Shown here one piece after another: positions 13,122 through 25,503 of a DNA stretch of 64,000 bases (position 1 is its first letter; every line of letters begins with the position of its first letter). This stretch comes from Coffea arabica (lineage: Eukaryota > Streptophyta > Magnoliopsida > Gentianales > Rubiaceae), in assembly GCF_036785885.1 (NCBI RefSeq), contig NC_092323.1, forward strand, positions 12,470,501-12,534,500, written 5' to 3'. A model generated the notes under the pieces. That model did no database searches, had not been told where the DNA came from, and saw nothing but the letters and a program-made list of their open reading frames with translations. The position numbers were made by a program, and so were the translations under genes.

Positions 13122-14954
13122 ATGGCTGATTCCCAAATTTTAACTCGAAAGCAAAACCTGTACATGGCAAAACTAGCCCATGAATCCGAGCGTTACAATG
13201 ATATGATGAATTACATGAAAAATCTTGCATGTACAGAGGTTTCTCCATCTTCCGATTTAACCCTGGAGGAGCGAAGGCTACTTTTCGTGGCTTGCACGAA
13301 GGTGATTGGCTCCCTTCGTTCTGCATGGCGATCTGTGGCTTCCGTAGAAGAGAAGGAACTGGTTGAACAGTATCGAGTCAGCATTGAAGCCGAAATTTCG
13401 AAGTTTTGTGATGGGATTTTGGAGTTGTTGGATAAATCCTTGATTCCTTCAGCCTCCTCGAGTGAGTCGCAGGTTTTTTACCTCACAAAGAAGGGAGATT
13501 ACGAGAGGTACTTGGCTGAAATTAAGGATGGTGATGATTTTAACTTGGCTTCTGAAAAAGCCATGGAATCTTACAATGCTGCAGAGGTGGTTTTCACAAA
13601 CTTATGCATGCAAAAATTACTTATGTCCGAATTAATTAAGAACTCGCAAAGTTGTCTAATTTTTCATACATACATATCTTTTTTGGTAATATTAAAAGGC
13701 AAGCTAAATAGTGCAGGTCCCTTTTTCTTGATGTTTTTGTTTAGGGAATGAGATTATTAGGGTTTGACTTGTGTCCCCTAGTAACTTTTTCTTATTATTA
13801 AGAGAATTAGAATTGGCATCCCTTCCCTATATAGATTTTTTTTTCGCTAGAGAAAAAAAAAAAAAGATTATTAGGGTTGCATGCCTTTTCATGGCAGACT
13901 TGATTGCTCGCCGGAGTCCAAATTACTGGGCTTAAGTTTTAAACAAGTAAATTATCTCCCAATCGATCAAGACAATGTGGAGGCTGACATGCACAATGTT
14001 GCTCATATGGATGTTTCTTATGTTTATGTTCTGCACTATTTTCAATTAGAGTAGTAAAAGAGGGCAAATTGTATGAAAAGATTTAAGCATTTAATGTATC
14101 ATTTTTATGGGCCTAATTATTGTTTATAATAATATTTTCAAGTTGATGAATTGCTTTATTCACTTTTTTCGTTCTTTGGAACAGAGAACTGCGTTGGCTG
14201 GCATTCGTCCATCGCATCCTGTAAGGTTGGGTCTGGCTATCAACTTGTCGGTTTTCTACTATGATGTCCTGGAGTCATCGCAAGCTGCTCTTGGCACGGC
14301 CAGTTTGGTAAGTTTATTCCCCACTGTTCCAATAATATGCAGCCATTGGAAGTACCATAAAAGAGTTACTTAAGACCTTTTTTTCGATAAAAGTTTGCTT
14401 TAGTTTTTAGAGCTAAATATGCAATCCGATCCAAAAACATATAACATTGCAATCTTTTAAATTTACTGTTTATAAATTGTTGCTCAAAAAAATTTCTGAA
14501 AAATAAAGGTCAGTTTAATCTCAGTGTTTGTGATGGAAGCGTCCAAGAGGTCTTGATTATAACCATATGCAGTCGATGAAATTGCTGGATATCTGTATTT
14601 GATCTCTTCTTGAACAAACTAATATCATAACTCTACCTGCAGGTAATCATACATAGCAAAATATCAAATATGCACAAGTAACTGGTAGAAAATAAGCCGT
14701 GTCTTCTTAAATGCAATAATACACACTTGAGTTTTGAGAATGTGACATGCATTTACTTGCTCTTTTTAGGCTTCTATACATATTGAACGTACTTGCTTCT
14801 TCACATGAGCTAGTTGAATTTGTTCGCTCTTTTTATGCAGGCCTTAAGGGATGCTCTTGCAGACATAAATTCATTGCCTGAAGAACTCTACCAGGAAAGC
14901 ACACATATGATGCAACAACTCCAAGATAATCTCGATCTTTGGAAGGAGCCTTGA
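13122..14954 (+). CDS. Divergent 14-3-3 protein
   Basis: Three exons, 13122-13586, 14185-14307 and 14841-14954, give 233 residues. 14-3-3 proteins are dimeric adaptors that bind phosphorylated Ser/Thr peptides. Diagnostic segments are present: [20 protein letters not shown] (dimer helices), [34 protein letters not shown] and a final helix ending DNLDLWKEP. The phosphate-binding Arg and Arg-Tyr pair (human zeta R56, R127, Y128) are kept, as is the Asn of LGLAIN (N173). The Lys of the usual AYKNV motif (zeta K49) is Thr here (ACTKV), with Lys one residue later, and zeta K120 is Thr (YLTKKG). The protein stops right after the last helix, without the acidic C-terminal tail of most plant isoforms, so it is shorter than the usual 250-265 residues. 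The frame is clean, so it is probably a real but divergent isoform. Confidence 0.88.
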
Positions 14955-15129
14955 ACTTCTTCTTAGATATTGAGGATTGTGAGTTATTGTTATTCAGTTT
15001 TTTTAATAGGAAGAGTTAACAACAAAGCTTTTTTTCTTTCATTTTCACACTTTTTTCTTTATTTTTTCCTTTTGAGACAAGGCAGTTCAATTGCAGTAAC
15101 GAATTTCTCAGCAATGGTATATGCTGCCA

Positions 15130-15586
15130 TGAAGGAAATTAAACCAAGTTATTTTAGTATTTAGTTTCCTAATTCTTTTAATTTCTTGTTTTGGTATCTT
15201 CTTTGTTTAGTTTCCATATTAATTTAAGAAATTTTAAATCAATTTCAAGTAAGTTTTGATTTACAATTGTTTCTATTTAGGAAGTTTTGCAATCTATAAA
15301 TATTAGGAGTCTAGTACATTATTTTTTGAAGAGTTGAGTGGAGTTTCCAAGAATTGAGTTGAGTCTTGTTAAGTTGAGTTGAGAGAAAAGTCTCTAAGTT
15401 GAGAGTTGTGAATTGTCTTAAACGAAATTGTCTTAAGCGAAAGGTAACGACTTGATATTATTATTATTGAGTTTTGAGTTAATAAAATTATTAAGTACTT
15501 GTTTGTGTGTTTATTCTCCTCCTCTTCTCACATATTTTTATATGTGTTAGAATTGTTTTCACTATGCATGTTTTTTTGAGCCAACA
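15130..15586 (+). repeat. Left LTR of decayed element
   Basis: Aligns along its whole length with 16572-17030, sharing for example AATTCTTTTAATTTCTTGTT and GTCTAGTACATTATTTTT. Contains clustered GTTGAG repeats. Confidence 0.78.
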
Positions 15587-16571
15587 AGTGATATCAATAT
15601 TCTAGACTTTGGTCCTAATGTTTGTTCATGAAATTAAAGTATGGGTTCGTATTATTTACAATGTTCTGACGTTTTTATCTTTAATAATAAAATGATTTTG
15701 ATGTTTGGGGTTGAATGATGAAGATGTTTTTTCAAACTATTGGACTTTGTGATATTATCCAAAAAGGGATTCATGGAACCTGTAGAAAGCACTTTGAAAG
15801 GAATAGACAGTTGGATTACAAAACATTTCACTATCTCAGCACCCAAGTCCAGTTGCATATGATGAAAAAAATTCATGCATGCAAAGACGGCAAAGAAGGC
15901 TTGAAAATTTTTGATAAATTATTATTGTGGTCATGATAGGAAGAAATTTGTAATGAGGAAGAAGAAAATGAATTTTTTGATGAGTCAAAGAAAGAAAAAA
16001 AATAAAAAATTGTAGGTGCACATGAAGATGAGAAATTTGTTCAAAAAAAAATTTGCAAGTAAATGAGGAAGAAACAAATTTACTCGTGAAATTGAAATTG
16101 TGAGAAGATCGTGGCAAGGTAAAAAAATATTGACTGGAATTGATAATTTGTTTGAAAAGACAAATCAAACATTGGAGTTGGTTGAGATTAATTGTAGAGT
16201 GGATAAATCAATTGAAAATTGTGACACTACTTTAAGTGATAGGATTGTTCATGTCAACAAGTTTGGGAATTTTAAAAATATTAGTGGTGGCAATTATGAT
16301 TTTGTGATTTTGGGAGATTTTATTAGTGATATGGATCAATTGAATTATAGAGAATTGGATGAAGAAAGGGTGGATATGTTTGAATTTTTCGACAGAAGTG
16401 ATCAATCCAAGAATTGTTTGAGAACTATAAGTTTCGTCTATTGCCACGTGTGAAGATGAAGTTGAAGACCAATCATAAGTTCATATTGAATATTGTGTTT
16501 ACTGTGATAGATTCAAACTTGATATGATATTGGAAGTGACCATAATAACGATCTTGATTTAAAGGAGATAA

Positions 16572-17030
16572 TAAAGGAAATTAAACCAATCTATCTTAAT
16601 ATTTAGTTTCCAAATTCTTTTAATTTCTTGTTTTGGTCTTGTTTATTTAGTTTCTATATTAGTTTAGGAAATTTCAAATCAATTTCAAGAAAGTTTCGAT
16701 TTACAATTGTGTCTATTTAGAAAGTTTTGTAATCTATAAATACTATTAGTCTAGTACATTATTTTTGGAAAGAGTTGAGTGGAGTTTTGAAGAGTTGAAT
16801 CAAGTTTTAGAGAGTTGAGCTGAGTCGACTCTTGTTGAGTTGAGGAAAAGTCTCTAAGTTGAGTGTTGTGAGTTACCGTATGTGAAAGGTTACAATTTGA
16901 AATTATTATTGTTCAGTTTTGTATTAATAAAATTGTTGAGTATTTATTTGTATGTTTATTTTCCTTCTCTTTGCATACATTTTTATATATGTTGGAATTG
17001 CTTCTGTTGTGCATGATTTTCGTGCCAAGA
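16572..17030 (+). repeat. Right LTR of decayed element
   Basis: Second copy of the direct repeat, with many substitutions relative to the left copy, indicating an old insertion. Confidence 0.78.
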
Positions 17031-17307
17031 TTGCATAAATTGGTATTTGAAGGGATGACAAGTTACAACAAACAATATTTGCATGAAAAAAGTTTCCGCC
17101 AACAATTTCTGTAGCACTACTAAGTAAACAAGTACAATAGACAGATGGAAATTGAATAAAACCAGCAGCAGATAAACACAAGCTTGAATTCCAACAAAGA
17201 GAACAAATTCCACAGACTAGATTTTGGCAATCTACAGAAAATATTTAAGCAAGTATTGTGGGCTATAAAAGAGAAGGTTACCATTCTGACTATCATGGAG
17301 TCGTCGA

Positions 17308-18530
17308 TAGGGGTGGGCACGGGTCGGGTACCCGCCCCTAACATGATTTGGCTGACCCGACCCTAATATATCGGATCAACCATTTTGCGACCCTAACCCG
17401 CTCCTAATATTTTCGGGTACCCGAATAGCGGGTACCCGAAAAAAAGGGGCGGGTCATAGGGTACCCGCCCCTAAAAAAAACTATTTTTCAATAAAAAAAA
17501 TTTATTTTCTACTTAATATCAACATGTTTTTCAATAAAAAAACATGCTTTTCCAATTAATATTGGTAGAGATATTGTAATTAAAGTCCATACATCACCAT
17601 TTTCACACATTTCATCCAATAATCAAATCAATCTCATAAATTTAGTACATATTAGAATATCTAATGGACAAAACGAAGTTTCATAATAATTTTGAGTACA
17701 TCACCATTTTCACACATTTCATACTTCTACAACACAACAAACACAAGGATAATAAGTATTTGGTAACTTCCCCAAGGATATTATGGTACAAGACCGCATC
17801 TCAAATAAGTCAATTGTGAAATCAAGTTCGGAAAAGAATTGAATAGAACTAATTATTTTTGAAAAAAATATAACCAAAATAATGTTAAAAATCTTCCCCA
17901 ACTTCTTTACATCTTTGGAATAGACCTTATGGTATTAAGGTGATGAAAAAGAAAAATAAATTTCTTACACTAAATAAAAGAGACAAATTTAAGACATATA
18001 ATTGCAAACGAATGACACAAATATTTTAATTATCTAGCTAACAGAAAATTGAGACTCCAAACAAAAATCTTTGATTGAATTGATGCAAGATTTGCAGGAA
18101 AGATCGATGGAGGTAGAATAAAAATAAAAAAGATGAAAGGGATGAACAATTTTTATAACAGAGTTTCACAAATTTTTTTTTTCATTTTGTTCATGTTTCA
18201 CCGAGAATATTCACTTTCTTCAAAAAAAATGAGAAGAGTAGATCATATAGGATTAGAATATGAGGCTGCGAGCCACTTCACTTGCACTTAGGATTAAAAA
18301 TTACAAAATTATAAAATGATCCCTACTTTTTTAATATTTATAAAATATACCCTGCGGGTCGGGTACCCGCGGGTTTTTATTTTTCTGATCCGTATCCGTA
18401 CCCGATTTTTCGGGTACCCGACCCTCATCTGCCCCGCTAAGAAAAATCGGATCGGGTATCCTATTTTTCGGATCGGATCGGATCGGGTTCATCGGATTTT
18501 CGGATCGGCGGATTTTTTTGCCCACCCCTA
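17308..18530. mobile_element. Non-autonomous hAT-type DNA transposon A
   Basis: Ends are inverted: TAGGGGTGGGC at the left and GCCCACCCCTA at the right. The flanks carry a perfect 8-bp duplication, GTCGTCGA (17300-17307 and 18531-18538), the size typical of hAT. About 150 bp at each end are packed with CGGGTACCCG palindromes and related GGGTCGGG or CGGATCGG motifs; the AT-rich middle encodes no transposase. Confidence 0.92.
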
Positions 18531-20440
18531 GTCGTCGATGGAAGCTCCATGATCTAGTTTTACAAAAATGGCTGTGCAATGACATTTCAGGTCGACGCAT
18601 CTCTTGATCTTGATGACAAAAGATCTTAATTGCCAATGTCACTTTATATTTGAAACAATGTCACCCTAGTATTCATGGCAGTGACTTGTCAAAATATGAC
18701 AATTTGATCTATGTATGGATGCAGGCTTTTGGCGGTTGGGGAATTTCAAAGTGCTTTTTAACACACCCCTACTATCCAAGGAGTTAACGACGAACATATC
18801 ACAGGAATTCAAGTCAATGGCACAGCAATAGGTTAGAGAGGTCCTCATCAAAGTGATTACAGGATGGAGCTGATACGATCACGAATCTGTGCAGTTCGAT
18901 TCAATTATTGTTCATGATAGACATATAGTTGCATTGTTTTATTGCATTCGTAAAAAAAAAATAATGTATATAAGTAAAATATTTCACATATACTCAATAC
19001 AAGATTAAAATGTAATTGTATATAAAAAATTTGAACACTTAAAATAATCGGACTGAGCCACACGCAGCACAGACTGTATCAGTAGCCAGTCTGTGATTAT
19101 TAAATTAGATGGCCTCAACAGAGGGAAAAGCACGACCGTATCAGCAGTAGCCAGTCTGTGATTACCAAATTAGATGGCCTCAACAGAGGGAGGGAGGGGA
19201 ATGGGATATGATCTCTCCTAGCAAGGTCTTCTCTCTACAGCTTTGCATGAGTCCTTACAAAGTACATATAATTTCCCTTACTTCAGCCACGTAGCAAGGA
19301 GGTTGAGAAGTCACGGAATGCTTAACTAAGAGTACATTGTACCTTAGGGATGGGAAATTGTTGCAGAGGACAAGCGGGAATCTTGAATTCCACAGGGAAT
19401 GGGATGTGATGATAGGTAGAACGATGACAAAAAGCAGTGGTGCCGATGTATAATATCAGCTGACATTAACATTCTAATACCAACCTTGATTCATGGACCC
19501 AGAATTAAAAAAGTAAATAAATTCTTGGGTGATCATTGCCTGGATACCACACACTTCTGTATGGACAAAACAGGCGTACTTTGCTTTCTAGAAAACAAAA
19601 AGTGTTTTATTATGATATTTTGGCTTCTACCTTATGTAAAAATATCAGATGCAGAGATTCCAATTTGTAGGATTAAGTTTCTGTTAATCTTGCTGCTGGA
19701 CATTGTATATACGATTGTAGAGTTGATCAGAGTTACTTGTTGAACTTTTGATAGCCCAAAAAAGAAAAGAAAATAAAAGAAATGCTTAAGCTTTCGGGTT
19801 GTGCAGAATAGTTAAATTTATGCAAACCTGAGAGTTCTGAAAACTTAAAACACATATATTAGAGAGAAGCAGAAAGGTTTTCCAAGATTGAGACCCTAAT
19901 ACCCTTTTTGAGTTAATCTTCTTCATATTTTCTAATTATTCACGGGAATACTATGGAGTTTGTTTACTTTATCATCAGTTTGATGAAGAAAATAGTGAAA
20001 ATCACCAATCCATGTTTCCAAGTGACAGTAGGCGCTTGTAGAATTTTTCAGGCAACAATGGGGATGCGGGGAATAATTGGCTGTAACACTAATCTTCTGC
20101 CAAGTTATCATGGCGAAGGTCGACCTTAAATCTGGATCCTAAATTTAGTTGGCCCAAGTACCAAGAAATTAACAAAATATGAATAGTCAAATGCTAAAAA
20201 CCAGAAAAAAAAAAGGCATTGCCAAAACTCCTCAAAAAGGCAAATGTAACTGAAACATTACAAAGCCCTGTCATGGTCCAAGTCCAACATTTCCTCTAAC
20301 AAGCAACTAACAAGCAATCATGTTTTGACCATGAGCTCATGACTATAGATGCCATTGAGGTTTGCCCATCAAGGACCATCAACCAAGTCCTAAAGCCACA
20401 ACACTTATGCAATTCCTCCATGCACGCTTTGAAGTACAAT
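18531..20440. other. Intergenic, no gene seen
   Basis: No domain-bearing frame on either strand. The 85-residue frame at 19486-19743 has no recognisable feature. A 62-bp tandem duplication is listed separately. Confidence 0.5.
19066..19191. repeat. Tandem duplication, ~62 bp
   Basis: Two adjacent copies share TAGCCAGTCTGTGATTA and AAATTAGATGGCCTCAACAG; the second has a 3-bp insertion (CAG) near its start. Confidence 0.85.
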
Positions 20441-20597
20441 CTTTAAAAGTAAATTTTACATATAACGACAGTGCATATATTATCACGATTGAATGTATGA
20501 TATATGAGCAAAATTTAGATTTTAGTTTTAAATTCAAATGAGTTGTCATACATCCAATGGTGATAGTGTATACGCTGTTAGTGTAGAAAAGATTAAT
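20441..20597. mobile_element. Small hairpin MITE
   Basis: Two ~50-bp arms (about 20448-20502 and 20533-20590) are inverted copies: the reverse complement of the first reads TATCATACATTCAATCGTGA and the second reads TGTCATACATCCAATGGTGA. The whole unit is about 150 bp and noncoding. Target duplication not resolved. Confidence 0.65.
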
Positions 20598-22526
20598 CCT
20601 ATTCTTAATTGCTTTTTATTTTTGGGTAATTCATAGTTTACATCATTTTTGTTATCGCAACATTTGCCGCCAAATTAATAATATATTTTCCCATACAAAC
20701 TAGTTTGTAATGTGAGACTAGGAAAACAAAACGAAAAATCAAAATAATACAATTAATGTTCTAATTACTAAATTTGCTCAAGTACCACAGCTAATTTCTT
20801 CTAAATGACATCGAAAAATTACTTCTCTTCCTAACCAATTTCTTTTCTTTTTTAAAGAACAACAGCCCAACTAGCAAGAAATAGAAATATATATACAGAT
20901 CGAGTGTTTGAATGAAGCAAAGTTGCTAGAAATCTGTACTTCTGAGTACTTGACCGTGCACAAACACCAATGGTCACAACAAAATATTTTTGGACTCAAA
21001 GAGTATCTATGCCGAATTGTGAGGGAGACAAATGGAGCCAGAAAAGCTCAGGAAGAGACATATTTCAGTATTATATAAGTACTATATATATACTACACGC
21101 AAAAATATCAGCGCTTAATGTGGAGTCGCAGAGACCGTGGCTGATGTTCTGGATGCTTTTGATGCCGAGGCACGGCGTTGAATGGAGATACATAAATGTT
21201 TTATAGACACTAAAATAAATTTGATTTGTTGGGTGGGAACTGGGAACGGATAGGGAGAGAAAAGGGGCTTCCTTCAAGAGCTCGAATCTCGACCCAGAAA
21301 TGCGTATAAAAGAATATGGTCTTATTTTCTTCTTGTTTGGTCTCTGATTAAAAATTTCAAGAGTTGGTTTGGACCACTGCAATTCAGGTTAATGCATGCA
21401 CGTCCATGCAGAGCTTTTTTCTTTTGTGTATGCACCCAAGACAAGAAACCATTTATAAGAATATGCACCCAAGACAAGAAACCATTTATTTGCTACAACA
21501 CAAAGCTGAGAGAAGGCTGCTGTTGATTCTTTGCTCTCTTTTTTTTTTTTTTCCTTTTTCTTTGGGTTGATCTGCACGTGATAAACTGGTAATGCCATGT
21601 TTGTAGCAAAAGTGATCAAACATGTTAATATTCTATTTTCTGGTCTTACCAGAATTTTTGGGGCTAACCCTTAATTGGAATGTAAAAGCTGGTGGTGGAA
21701 AGGTGAATGTAGATTTGCTTGTGGTGTTGTAATCCTGCTTGCAGATGGCATCTATCAATGGGAGACTAAAAAGAGTTCGAAATTTGTGGTGCCAAAATCT
21801 ATGAAAAGGAAGAAGGATAAGTCCTTTAAATCGTGTTTACGAAATTTAACTTTTCTTCCACATGGAAGATTGAACTCCTATGTACCATCGTCCCTTCTTT
21901 TTTTTTTTTGATTGGTTGGTTTTATCTTTCAATCTTAGGATTTGGAGGTGCTTAAAGGTACCTTATGGCTTACTTTTACTAGTTATGTCATCCAATTTAG
22001 GAGGTAAGAAATTGATGTCAATTTCCTCTAACTCAATCTGTATGCTTTTCTCAATTTTGCCAGCTCTAATTTTAGATCTGACGAGATAAAAGGGAACGAA
22101 TGATATGGAATCTATGAATAACAGAATAAGATACTTTAGTTTTGCGATTCAATATGAGAATAATTGATATTTATAAAAACCTATTTTAGTGAGTATTCGT
22201 TCTGATAGTGGTCAACTTAACAATTAATTTTTATACATTGACATACTCTATGAAAATGGAACCATTGTATATGCATGTGACATATTTACATATATTTTAG
22301 ATAAATTTTCAAAATAACATGATAAGTATCTCTAAAGATGAAACATTAGAATTAATGCCAGTTTTTGGCTTATTTACCGAAAAGAATAGTACATTGAGCA
22401 ACTAAAGTTTTTTTTTTTTTTTTTATCGTAGCAACTAAAGTTACATCACATGGTTTCCATCTATCAAAAGAAGCTTATATGCTTGCTGTTCTAGTTGTAT
22501 GTTTATTTAGTAAACGTAGTATCAAC
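20598..22526. other. Intergenic, no gene seen
   Basis: Contains short frames without recognisable domains, T tracts at 21540-21553 and 21897-21909, and a short tandem repeat at 21430. Confidence 0.5.
21430..21492. repeat. 33-bp tandem repeat, two copies
   Basis: ATGCACCCAAGACAAGAAAC followed by CATTTAT occurs twice, 33 bp apart. Confidence 0.9.
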
Positions 22527-23006
22527 TAGGGCTGATGCTGGACCGAATAGCTTGACTCGAACTCGCAAGGTACTCAGTAAGTAGTTTGGCTTGAGATCGT
22601 TTTGACCGAGCTCGAGCTCAAGTTCGAGCTGTTTGATAGAAGCAGCGAGTGGAGCTCGATTTCAATATTTTGCACTCGAAAGCTGGACGAGCTTAATCGA
22701 GCTTTTTATAATACATATTTTAAGTTTTATTATTGTGAAATGTCAATAATATTCTTTATTTAAAATTATATGTAAAATATTAATTTTTAGTACATGAGGT
22801 CGATTAGGCTTGATTGAACTCGAATAAACTCGATTGAGTTTGATTTGAATTGATTAGTTTAATTAAACTAGAGCTCGAGTTTGAGCTTGAGTAACGTAAA
22901 TTGACGTCGAGTTCGAGCCCGAGCTCAAATTCTAAAAGCTCGACGATCTCGAGTTTAGTTATTTTACCTCACTACTCGAGCTCGACTCGACTCAAACGCA
23001 CCTCTA
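22527..23006. mobile_element. Non-autonomous hAT-type element B
   Basis: Starts TAGGGCTGATG and ends CACCTCTA, flanked by a perfect 8-bp duplication GTATCAAC (22519-22526 and 23007-23014). Both ends are filled with CGAGCTCGAGCTC-type repeats; 480 bp, no coding capacity. Confidence 0.88.
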
Positions 23007-25503
23007 GTATCAACATGCAACAATCTCATTAATCACATAGATTCAATTCAAGTAGATTAAACATTGGATGTCTAGATGATAAACTATGCTTTATGTCTAG
23101 AAATCAAGTAGCTTAGTCTTTGGATGTCTAGATAATAAACTATTTTCTATGGAAAATTTATCTCTTCTATAATGTAAATACCATAATTGTGGTTCTTCTG
23201 CCTTTTTTTTTTTTTTTTCTTTTTTGCTACAAATACAATTCTTTTTTTGAACAAAAACCGGCAAGAAGATATTATTTTATTTTTTGTGATACATTTCTTG
23301 ATATGATCTATGTTGCAATTAAGAAAATGCTAACTAAGTCTATCTAGAGTACCATCAATAGAGAAAATTAAATTTATTAGTCCCCTAATAATTTTTGCTA
23401 CAATGTCTAATTGTAATCAACAATTAAGTAGTTCGGACAATAAAACGACAACAAAATATTTATTCATCTTTCTCGTTGCTTTTAGATATTTCTAACACTA
23501 TAAATAAGAAAATTGATCATTAATAAGTGTATCTACAACGTAAATTTACAAAATTAAATATTTTGACTGTTCCTTGTTATTGTAGTTAATATACCCAAAT
23601 AAAATGGGTAAATAAGTCTTATTGGACTATAAACCGACAAAAAAGAATATAAAATTAACCAAATTAAGCATTTGTTTTTCTTATTACTTCCTGATACGCC
23701 CAAATAAAATTTATAACTAAGTTTGTCTAGTCCATAACTTGATAAAATGAAATTAATCTGTTTCCTAGTTCATATGGAATTTTCCTACAATTATTATTAG
23801 GAAAAGTGATCGGTAATTATGATTGTTTAGCCAATAAATCGACACATGAAATTTATTACTCGACTGATTACTTTTCAATATTGTCGCACCTATTATTGAG
23901 AGAAAATCATTATTGAACCCTATTTGGACCATAAATCAACAAAAAGTTTATTATTTTCCCTCACTATTTTTGAAAATGCTCGCACTATTGTTAAGGATAA
24001 AACGATTGATAACTAATTAGTCACAATAATTAGTCTAAGTTTTCTCAACAATTAATGCTTCAACGATAATGGTATTATATTTATATTTTGACATGTAATA
24101 AGAAGATTTTTTTTAATAAACTCATAATTAAACTAATATAGGTTTTTTAGGTATAGAGAATCAACAATTAAATATTTTCTTAATAGATTTTTTACATTCT
24201 TTAAAGTTACTTGTTATTCATGTAAAAAATTTCATCTATAATGTTAAAATCCAATCAAAGCGTGACTAAAATTTTTTTAAAAAAACAAATATTAACAAAA
24301 ATATATAATAAAAAATGTAGAAGTATTTTTATAATGTACAATCCAATAATCAATATAAATCTGAAGATTTTTTTTAATAAACTCATAATTAAACTAATAT
24401 AGGTTTTTTAGGTATAGAGAATCAACAATTAAATATTTTCTTAATAGATTTTTTACATTCTTTAAAGTTACTTGTTATTCATGTAAAAAATTTCATCTAT
24501 AATGTTAAAATCCAATCAAAGCGTGACTAAAATTTTTTTAAAAAAACAAATATTAACAAAAATATATAATAAAAAATGTAGAAGTATTTTTATAATGTAC
24601 AATCCAATAATCAATATAAATCCTGATAATACAAAATACAAAATACAAAATACAAATGTAAACTTATTAGGACACTTGCAAATTTATTGCAAAACAATAA
24701 CTCTTAATTGTCATAAAAGTTACTTGACTTTAGTGTTTAGTAAATAAGATTGTGCAGTAATTTTCTCAAACAAACTTTTTGGTAAGGCTGCAATTTAAGC
24801 AAACATATGAAGACAGAATCCATCGATTAAATCATTATTGCATCATCTCTGTCCTCAGTCCTCGCTGTGCTGTGGGCAATACCTTTCCATATAATCACCT
24901 TTGACTGTCCCACAAATTGACCAAAATCTTCCCAAATTACAAAAGGGTTTAATGTTGGCGTTATGATCTTTATTTTTCCACACATTTTGTGCCAATCCAT
25001 TCAGAGTGCGCTCATCACTTTGCTTCTTCCTTTGCGATTTCTCAGAAGAATATCACTAATTTCCTTCCCAAAAATTACAATAAAATCTCTAATACATCGG
25101 TTTCATACCAGGATAAGGTCTGAATTAATTTTTTCTGTTGTTTGTCTTTTTTTTTTTTTTAAATTTTTAATTTTTTTTTGCTAATAGACCACAGGGCCGC
25201 CAGCCACAGCCTCCTCCCTCTTTCTCCCTTTTACCCTAGGCACTGATGGAGCCTTCCTACATAAAGCCCCTCTCTCGGGCACAGTTTCTCCAACACAAGA
25301 ACCCCTCGTCCTCTCCCTCCCTAGACAGTCTGTCAATCTTTTTCTACAAAGGGTTTTTAATAAAAATCTAGATGGTACTATATACAATCAACAACCAGCA
25401 ATGCTTTCTTGCCTAAAAATCCCATTTTTTTGAGATAAAAATCCATTCTTTATGAGGTCTTGACTCATTTATCAACCAAAGTACGTTCTTTGTTGCTTTG
25501 AGA
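23007..25503. other. AT-rich intergenic region and cyclin 5' flank
   Basis: No gene seen. The last few hundred bases are pyrimidine-rich and should include the cyclin promoter and 5' UTR. A minimal upstream frame (ATG AGG TCT TGA, near 25452) lies in the probable leader. Confidence 0.5.
24102..24623. repeat. 261-bp tandem duplication
   Basis: Copies 24102-24362 and 24363-24623 are almost base-for-base identical, including TTTTTTAAAAAAACAAATAT, so the event is recent. Noncoding. Confidence 0.93.

Larger units (their letters stand above)
15130..17030 (+). mobile_element. Decayed short LTR retroelement (non-autonomous)
   Basis: Two ~458-bp direct repeats, 15130-15586 and 16572-17030, flank 985 bp. 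The left copy starts TGAAGG and ends CCAACA; the right copy starts TAAAGG and ends CCAAGA, so its termini have mutated. AAAGGAGATAA just before the right repeat resembles a polypurine tract, and TGATATCAAT just after the left repeat resembles a worn initiator-Met primer site. The inside holds only short open frames (about 73 and 117 residues) with no reverse transcriptase. Flanks TGCCA and TTGCA could be a mutated 5-bp target duplication. The element begins about 175 bp after the 14-3-3 stop codon and may lie in its 3' flank or UTR. Confidence 0.72.
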
